The position numbers and the translations under genes are program-made. From assembly GCA_028287545.1 (NCBI GenBank), contig JAQBPL010000267.1, positions 1 to 8,935 of the forward strand: DNA of 8,935 nt. Reading direction: 5' to 3'. The notes under the pieces are model-generated. The model had not been told where the DNA came from, did not search any database, and worked only from the letters and a program-made list of their open reading frames with translations. Numbering within the stretch: the first letter of the stretch is position 1; each line of letters begins with the position of its first letter. This document shows, piece after piece, positions 5,077-8,935 of this stretch. This stretch comes from Vulcanimicrobiota bacterium. GTDB taxonomy: Bacteria > Eremiobacterota > Eremiobacteria > Baltobacterales > Baltobacteraceae.

Positions 5077-6012
5077 CTACGTCTCGCCGGCGTGGCACCT
5101 CTTGAACTTCTGGCCGCTGCCGCACGCGCAGAGTTGATTTCGCGGTTGCTTTGGATACGCAACGACGATGGGCTTCCCGTTGGAATCGGTGGCCGTCAAC
5201 GTCCCGCCCACAACTATAGGCCCGCGAAAGTCGCTTCGCGAGATGATTAGTGCTGGGGCATGATCGGTCATCTGTTGGACATCGGTATGGTATGCGAACC
5301 GCGAGCCCTCAGCTCGGTTCGACGAAATTACTGCCGACATTAGCTGCCGTCCAACAGGGCTCCGTGAGCCGGCAGGGCCGGATATCTCGCGAATGAGCTC
5401 CACCGTCTTCCCGACCACGGCCTCTGCAGGGCGGCGATCGGCGACGAGGACTTTGACGGCGGCCACCTGCGCGGGCCCGAAGCGACGCCAGAAGCCGATC
5501 CGCTGGATGGACCACGCAGGACGCACGGGGTTCTGCAGCACTTTCCACCACGCGCGGAATTCCGGCCATGGCTCTTTATCGTCGTCGCCGCGCTCATAAT
5601 CTTGATAGTTGGTGATCATGCAATATGCCACGAGCGGCCCCGTCGTCGTGTACACAAAGCCCGTCAGCATGATGCTCAACAAGCGCGCCGCAGGGGTAAG
5701 ACGGCAAACGCTACGCGTAGCGAATTTACGGGTCGCCGCGTCGCGCAGCCGATCAATGATCCCGTCTGGATTATAATCCGGCGGGCCGGTGTCGCGAAGT
5801 ATCGTAGCAAGCCAGTCTTTCGTTTCGAAGCCGCCTGGACCGTTGAGGCGGGCAAGGCCGCTGTATCCCACGATGAAGCGGCAAGCGTCCGACTCGAGCA
5901 AGAATAGCTTGTTGGACTCTTCGTCTATGGCAGAACCGTCTTCGGCCGTGAGCCTTCGATCGGAAACCTGCAGCGCATAATCGTTGTTCTGCGCGCCAAC
6001 CACGAGCGTCAC
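5077..6012 (-). CDS. Proteasome-like Ntn-hydrolase domain fused to a C-terminal SEC-C zinc motif
   Basis: A 311-residue protein with a GTG start and AAGG a few bases upstream. The N-terminus reads like a mature 20S proteasome beta subunit or HslV: Met then TLVVGAQ, so removal of Met would expose Thr as nucleophile. Counting that Thr as 1, SDRRLT puts Asp at 17 and Arg at 19 as in proteasome beta subunits; a Lys lies at 34 (usually 33) in SNKLFLL, and VGYSGLA matches the glycine-rich strand-turn near 47. The middle (~residues 60-285) is diverged. The last 20 residues hold CACGSG and KRCH (Cys295, Cys297, Cys306, His307), a SEC-C motif that binds zinc and often guides proteins to partners or nucleic acid. 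No propeptide is present. It may be an amide-bond hydrolase, but activity is inferred. It is convergent to the XRE gene and divergent from two small genes. Confidence 0.75.
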   Translation of the reverse strand: MTLVVGAQNNDYALQVSDRRLTAEDGSAIDEESNKLFLLESDACRFIVGYSGLARLNGPGGFETKDWLATILRDTGPPDYNPDGIIDRLRDAATRKFATRSVCRLTPAARLLSIMLTGFVYTTTGPLVAYCMITNYQDYERGDDDKEPWPEFRAWWKVLQNPVRPAWSIQRIGFWRRFGPAQVAAVKVLVADRRPAEAVVGKTVELIREISGPAGSRSPVGRQLMSAVISSNRAEGSRFAYHTDVQQMTDHAPALIISRSDFRGPIVVGGTLTATDSNGKPIVVAYPKQPRNQLCACGSGQKFKRCHAGET

Positions 6013-6050
6013 CGCGCCTTAGTTCGGGCCGGAGGACTCCGAAGACTGCC

Positions 6051-6081
6051 GTCACGATCATCGGCGGTCACGATCATCGGC
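6051..6081 (+). repeat. 16-bp tandem duplication in the divergent intergenic region
   Basis: GTCACGATCATCGGC occurs at 6051-6065 and again at 6067-6081, a perfect 15-base match with a 16-bp period. It lies 38-70 bp upstream of the proteasome-like gene's GTG and about 80 bp upstream of the small plus-strand gene, where operators are expected. A small dyad, CGGAG and CTCCG separated by two bases, lies near 6029-6040. Confidence 0.6.
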
Positions 6082-6160
6082 CTATTTTTCGCGTGGCTGG
6101 TCCAGCGGCGTCAGGCGCCCGGCGGAATATCCCGCGGCGAGCCAGGGCACCCGGCGAAGT

Positions 6161-6292
6161 ATGATGCCAATGGACATCGACGAGCTGCGCGCGATGCTCG
6201 AAGTCGACGAGGACTACCCGCTCGGCGTCGTGCGGGATCTGAGCCCTACCGAGACGACCCTGCTCACGCTCGCCCTCCTGCGGGTGAACTGA
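6161..6292 (+). CDS. Small acidic protein, unknown
   Basis: A 43-codon frame starting with ATGATGCCAATG; the third ATG (6170) may be the true start, giving 40 residues. Codons end mostly in G or C, as in the neighbouring GC-rich genes, and the product is a sensible acidic helical peptide (MDIDELRAMLEVDEDYPLGV, then a Leu/Thr-rich end). The ribosome site is weak (GGCGAAG). It is divergent from the proteasome-like gene and 23 bp before the next plus-strand gene, so both may be one transcript. I recognise no family. Confidence 0.5.
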   Translation: MMPMDIDELRAMLEVDEDYPLGVVRDLSPTETTLLTLALLRVN

Positions 6293-6315
6293 CAGGCTGG
6301 ACGAACGGCGCGCGG

Positions 6316-6617
6316 ATGCCGGATGTCCCGCCTCCTGGCCCGCCGCTGCCGTATGTCGATTGGTGCCGCGTCCTCGTTGATCGCGTCCGCGAGCTGATCC
6401 CAGCGTCCGCGCGACGCGCCGTGCCGGCGTCGTCTACCTGCGCCACGCAGGCGAGGTCGTCACGATCTCCGACGACCGCGGCACGTTCTGGGTGCGGCGT
6501 ACCGGCTCAGGTGGATCTGGCCTATACGACTCGGACCGCCACGACCTGCACACGGCGCGCACGATGGCGCGATCGATCGTGGGGATGCTTGACGCGCGGT
6601 TGTCGGGGCCCGATTGA
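6316..6617 (+). pseudogene. Small unknown gene with an apparent -1 frameshift
   Basis: The frame from ATG 6316 is protein-like for ~35 residues (MPDVPPPGPPLPYVDWC, then VLVDRVRELIPASARRA) and then turns into an Arg/Ser/Thr-rich string typical of out-of-frame GC-rich DNA. From ~6423 a different frame is clearly coding: AGVVYLRHAGEVVTISDD, then RGTFWVRRTGSG, and an end MLDARLSGPD with stop TGA at 6615-6617. That second frame has an in-frame stop at 6378-6380 and no ATG, GTG or TTG between it and 6423, so it cannot start alone. Joining the two needs one missing base around 6400-6425, giving about 100 residues. A one-base deletion, a sequencing error, or a programmed -1 shift could explain it; no slippery heptamer is obvious. 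Function unknown. Confidence 0.6.
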
Positions 6618-6647
6618 CGTCCGACCAATCGAGTCGCGCCAGCAGGT

Positions 6648-7295
6648 TCATAGACCATCCACCACCGCGTGACCGGTCACGGGCTTCGTCGCCGCGAGAT
6701 TCGGCACACCTTCCGCAAGATAATCATTGAACGCACTCAAAAGGAGGGTCAGAGCCGGCGTCCCTGGCGCTTCGGCCACGTCGTCGAGCGGTGATGCGAT
6801 CCGCGTAAAGCCAGCGAGATCGCGTGCGCTGAATTGCTGCAATCGTCGCCACGAAACGGCTAATTCAACAACCGTCGCATCAGGCAGTTCGACCCTTTCC
6901 AGCACGGCATATCGATTCATGCCCCCGCGCTTCAGCTTGTCCCGCCATTGAGTTTGGATTTGCTGCCGCGTGATGCAATGATAAAGCGTAAAGACGTCGT
7001 CCGGGCTATATGGCCTGGCACCTTTGCCGTCGGGCACCATCCTGTCGATGTCGCAAGCTGGCATAAGAGGCGACAACATTGCAAATACGAGGCGTTGCGT
7101 AAACCCGACCATCTCCTCGGCGCGCAAACCACCGGGCAAGTCCCCCTGGTAGTACATGCGTCGAAGCGCCGGGTCGTCACCCGATTCGCTGCGGTAATAT
7201 TCAGGCTCGGTCAACCGAAACGGAAAGGGGACCTTCATAAAAAGGTCCCCTGGCTGAATGAGCGGCTTCGGTGGGCCGTAAAGGGTCAAAGGCAC
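6648..7295 (-). CDS. Uncharacterised protein, last gene of a three-gene operon
   Basis: 215 residues from GTG 7295; TTG 7289 and ATG 7238 are other possible starts. The ATG has AGGGGA about eight bases upstream, but the stretch before it (LIQPGDLFMKVPFPF) looks like real protein, so the longer form is kept. Visible points are PGDLF near residue 15, SPLMPACDID (75-84), and a C-terminal half with RYAVLERVELPDATVVELAV and a helix near 182-195. The spacing of a GD-F/PF opening, an SP-x-CDID core and a later strand-rich part recalls uncharacterised island proteins, but this is from memory and gives no function. It lies 24 bp after the preceding gene and is surely co-transcribed. Confidence 0.72.
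   Translation of the reverse strand: MPLTLYGPPKPLIQPGDLFMKVPFPFRLTEPEYYRSESGDDPALRRMYYQGDLPGGLRAEEMVGFTQRLVFAMLSPLMPACDIDRMVPDGKGARPYSPDDVFTLYHCITRQQIQTQWRDKLKRGGMNRYAVLERVELPDATVVELAVSWRRLQQFSARDLAGFTRIASPLDDVAEAPGTPALTLLLSAFNDYLAEGVPNLAATKPVTGHAVVDGL
7227..7250 (-). promoter_or_regulatory. Perfect 9-bp inverted repeat around a possible internal start codon
   Basis: GGGGACCTT (7227-7235) and AAGGTCCCC (7242-7250) are perfect inverted copies with a 6-base loop. Read on the minus strand, the loop contains ATG (7238-7236) and the 5' arm contains the purine-rich stretch that would be its ribosome site. If that ATG is used, the hairpin would hide the ribosome site. If translation starts at 7295, the hairpin lies inside the gene and may be chance. 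Confidence 0.35.
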
Positions 7296-7319
7296 CCTGC
7301 GGTCCGACGAGTCGCCGCT

Positions 7320-7727
7320 TTACTCGTACAGCGCCGGGGTCTCGTCGTCCTGATATTCGGGGACGCGAGCCGCGCTCGGCTTGAATCGCATGGTTTTCGA
7401 CCGCTCTGCTAGACCCTTAATGTAGGCGGCGAAAAGCTGCTCCTCAAGCTGCTGATCCTCTGCCTCAAGCGCGCGCGTCACCGCAAGTTCCTTGGAACCA
7501 TTGCGGTCTTGGACCCAAAGAGAATCGGCCTGTTGGATCGTCGTCCCAACGCGATCTATCTCTGCAGTAAAACGTTTGTGTGCGATATAGTCGACGCAAG
7601 CGCTTGCCCGATTCTTGAATGGCCCCTGCGGAGCGCCGCCATAGACGGCAAGGACCGCACGCCCCCACTGCACGGCATCGGCCGAGGAGCAGGTTATGGC
7701 GGAATCCAGGTATGTCATGTTGTTCAT
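7320..7727 (-). CDS. Uncharacterised 135-residue protein, middle gene of the operon
   Basis: The ATG at 7727 overlaps the stop of the upstream gene (shared ATGA, 7724-7727), with GGAAG about eight bases before it. The N-terminal half is mixed helix and strand (SSADAVQWGRAVLAVYG). Residues ~80-115 are a charged helix rich in Glu, Leu and Ala (ALEAEDQQLEEQLFAAYIKG), and the end is acidic (QDDETPALYE). There is no signal peptide or membrane segment, so the protein should be cytoplasmic. I recognise no family. Translational coupling with the 157-residue protein points to a shared complex or process. Confidence 0.7.
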   Translation of the reverse strand: MNNMTYLDSAITCSSADAVQWGRAVLAVYGGAPQGPFKNRASACVDYIAHKRFTAEIDRVGTTIQQADSLWVQDRNGSKELAVTRALEAEDQQLEEQLFAAYIKGLAERSKTMRFKPSAARVPEYQDDETPALYE

Positions 7728-8197
7728 CGTGCTTCTTCCAGATCTACTTGAAACGCGAACACAGGTTCCATCGGCTTGCCATCAATGCTGAGCGTCAGGT
7801 ACTGCGGACCCGCTTGGTAGACCACGCAGCTTATCACAGAGAACGCGAACACAGCAAGGCCGTCCGTGAACGTGACGGGATCGCCGCTATTCGTTTCAGC
7901 AGCAAAATCGAGCACGCCTGCCTTTGGCTCCAAGGCGACCATGCGCGCCCCATCGGTAGCGCCTCGAATCGAGATGATGAGGTAGACCGGCTCCTCAAAA
8001 TGGAACGGTAAAGCGTTCGCGCGGACGCGCGAAAAGACCGCGTGGGCGCTTAGGCGGTGGTACGGATCGAACGAAATGTTGGCCGCGCAAAACAGCCCAA
8101 CGACGTGGGGGCCCGTCTCCTCGGTTGTGCCCCCAGTGTCAGTCAAGGGCCCAGCCTCGTTCATCGGTCCGCACGTTTGTGCGCCGCATGAGCGCAT
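7724..8197 (-). CDS. Uncharacterised beta-rich protein, first gene of the operon
   Basis: 157 residues from the ATG at 8197, which has AAAGGA seven bases upstream; a second Met at residue 12 lacks such a site. After a polar, probably loose first 30 residues comes a strand-rich part: VVGLFCAANISFDPYHR, EEPVYLIISIRG, then PQYLTLSIDGKPMEPVFAF near the end. The order (a 'G-F' strand, a 'YLI-I' strand, a C-terminal 'Y-L-IDG' strand) resembles small beta-sandwich island proteins of the DUF6941 kind, but I hold that only loosely. Four cysteines are present (residues 4, 9, 37 and 124). It is probably cytoplasmic. The promoter would lie in 8198-8330. Confidence 0.7.
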   Translation of the reverse strand: MRSCGAQTCGPMNEAGPLTDTGGTTEETGPHVVGLFCAANISFDPYHRLSAHAVFSRVRANALPFHFEEPVYLIISIRGATDGARMVALEPKAGVLDFAAETNSGDPVTFTDGLAVFAFSVISCVVYQAGPQYLTLSIDGKPMEPVFAFQVDLEEAR

Positions 8198-8284
8198 CCT
8201 TTCGCCCGAGCGTCATCTTTGTCGATATAGACTGAATCGGCCGAATCGCAGGAGCTGCTGAGGCCACACCCTTTTAGGAACCAA

Positions 8285-8312
8285 AGTGCAGTCTGGTGGA
8301 TTCACCTGCACT
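8285..8312. promoter_or_regulatory. Operator-like dyad in the divergent intergenic region
   Basis: AGTGCAG (8285-8291) and CTGCACT (8306-8312) are perfect inverted copies, with a smaller GTG/CAC pair (8296-8298, 8303-8305) inside. The site lies between the minus-strand operon (start 8197) and the plus-strand genes, where a regulator of either side could bind. The core promoters themselves are not clear; TATATC on the minus strand near 8223-8228 could be a -10 element for the operon. Confidence 0.4.
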
Positions 8313-8329
8313 ATACCGCGATACTTTCC

Positions 8330-8557
8330 GTGCCGCCCGGACGTGCCAAAAGCGTAGCTGTGTCAAACGATTGGCATACCGTCTTCGTTGCACATGGAAG
8401 GGATCAGCTACGGCAGTGGCCCTTGGCCCCAGTACTACGGACCCGTTCATCATCACGCGCTCATTTCTTTGACGCTCGAGTTGACGGCAAAGGGAAGCAG
8501 GTCCCGATCGACAACGGATCGGCTCTTTTCATTCGTGTTTGTGGGGTACACCAATGA
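8330..8557 (+). CDS. Doubtful small ORF overlapping the next gene by ATGA
   Basis: From GTG 8330 the frame gives 75 residues and its TGA overlaps the ATG of the next gene (8554-8557), as in coupled genes. The C-terminal half (HFFDARVDGKGKQVPIDNGS, ALFIRVCGV) reads like protein. Against it, codon third positions are not strongly G/C, there is no good ribosome site, and another frame from 8394 (MEGISYGSGPWPQYYGPV, then ALISLTLELTAKG) looks equally natural. Either one is real, or one gene has been frameshifted. If neither is, 8198-8553 is non-coding apart from the dyad at 8285-8312. Confidence 0.25.
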   Translation: MPPGRAKSVAVSNDWHTVFVAHGRDQLRQWPLAPVLRTRSSSRAHFFDARVDGKGKQVPIDNGSALFIRVCGVHQ

Positions 8558-8853
8558 TCCGGCTGACGCGCATTCTGGTCGCTGTGCTGTTGCTCGTGGC
8601 GCTTCCCGGGACCAGTCTCGCGGCGCACCGACAGCCCCCATCGAGTACAGCCTCGACATCGCTGGTCCAGTTTCGAACCGAGGGTGCGGCGCAAGCGCAT
8701 TGTCCCAAGGACGAAGTGGTCTGGCTGAACACAAACAGCGGCATCTTTCACGAAAAGGGCATGCGCTGGTACGGCCGCACGAAGCACGGCGCATATGTCT
8801 GCCGCAAAGAAGCTGACGCTGCCGGTGATCGTGATACGAGGAACGGGCAATAG
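8554..8853 (+). CDS. Small secreted protein with a C-terminal VWLNT-YG-TK-G motif
   Basis: 99 residues from the ATG at 8554, with GGGG seven bases upstream; a TTG at 8539 in the same frame lacks a better site. The N-terminus is a signal peptide (MIRLTRILVAVLLLVALPG, then a TSLAA cleavage region before HRQPP). After a Ser/Thr-rich linker comes EVVWLNTNSGIFHEKGMRWY and GRTKHGAYVCRKEADAAG. This matches a motif I know from many small exported bacterial proteins (vWvNt-SgvyH--G-rwYG-Tk-G-y--e--A---G), whose function is not established. In the usual form the residue before the Gly of YH-xx-G varies and a second Cys may be present; here HEKG and YVC are seen. It probably acts outside the cytoplasm. 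Confidence 0.8.
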   Translation: MIRLTRILVAVLLLVALPGTSLAAHRQPPSSTASTSLVQFRTEGAAQAHCPKDEVVWLNTNSGIFHEKGMRWYGRTKHGAYVCRKEADAAGDRDTRNGQ

Positions 8854-8856
8854 TCC

Positions 8857-8935
8857 ATGCCAGAAATACCTGACATTCCTAACGGGTTTTGGCTTGAGGA
8901 CGCAGTGGCCGCCGGACTTCAATGTGGCGGCAACT
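8857..8935 (+). CDS. Start of an unknown gene, cut by the window end
   Basis: From ATG 8857, three bases after the stop of the secreted protein gene, the frame stays open for 26 codons to the window edge (MPEIPDIPNGFWLEDAVAAG). A GAGGAA lies about 14 bases upstream, rather far for a ribosome site, but the tight spacing suggests co-transcription and translational coupling. Too little is visible to name a family. Confidence 0.45.
   Translation, partial: MPEIPDIPNGFWLEDAVAAGLQCGGN

Noticed and set aside
8461..8922. Minus-strand frames of 113-153 residues opposite the secreted protein
   Set aside because: They mirror the plus-strand gene, which has a signal peptide, a ribosome site and a known C-terminal motif.

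Overview
The window is about 9 kb of GC-rich bacterial DNA. Its left end is probably the chromosomal side of an integrative element that begins at a tRNA-Glu gene. The host cannot be named from the sequence. High GC, a secreted sedolisin-type (S53) peptidase and a tRNA with encoded CCA fit a free-living, probably soil or acid-tolerant high-GC bacterium; an acidobacterial, burkholderial or Eremiobacterota-like host is only a guess.

Layout. 1-942 is the 3' part of an S53 serine-carboxyl peptidase gene. 999-1073 is tRNA-Glu(UUC), followed by a strong two-way terminator (1102-1141). 1197-2411 (minus strand) is a complete tyrosine-recombinase integrase whose 3' end faces the tRNA. 2412-4009 is about 1.6 kb with no convincing gene. 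It holds several families of short direct and inverted repeats and strong hairpins, the kind of DNA that can be an origin, a control region or a structured RNA. 4010-5025 (plus) carries an excisionase-like small HTH protein, a tiny secreted protein and an XRE-family regulator with a C-terminal coiled coil.

5077-6012 (minus) encodes an unusual protein: a 20S-proteasome-like Ntn-hydrolase N-terminal half with a SEC-C zinc motif at the C-terminus. It is divided from two small plus-strand genes (6161-6292, and 6316-6617, which looks frameshifted) by a divergent intergenic region with a perfect 16-bp tandem duplication. 6648-8197 (minus) is a three-gene operon of unrecognised proteins, including one ATGA stop/start overlap. 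8330-8935 (plus) holds a doubtful small ORF, a small secreted protein with a recognisable C-terminal motif, and the start of a further gene cut by the window end.

How the parts fit. Integrase, excisionase-like protein and XRE regulator are the expected integration and control module of a genomic island. No replication, conjugation or capsid genes are visible, and no second copy of the tRNA 3' end was seen, so the far end of the island lies outside the window. The cargo is made of uncharacterised genes. The proteasome-like/SEC-C protein and the three-gene operon are the best candidates for a new function; any defence or stress role is inference from island context.
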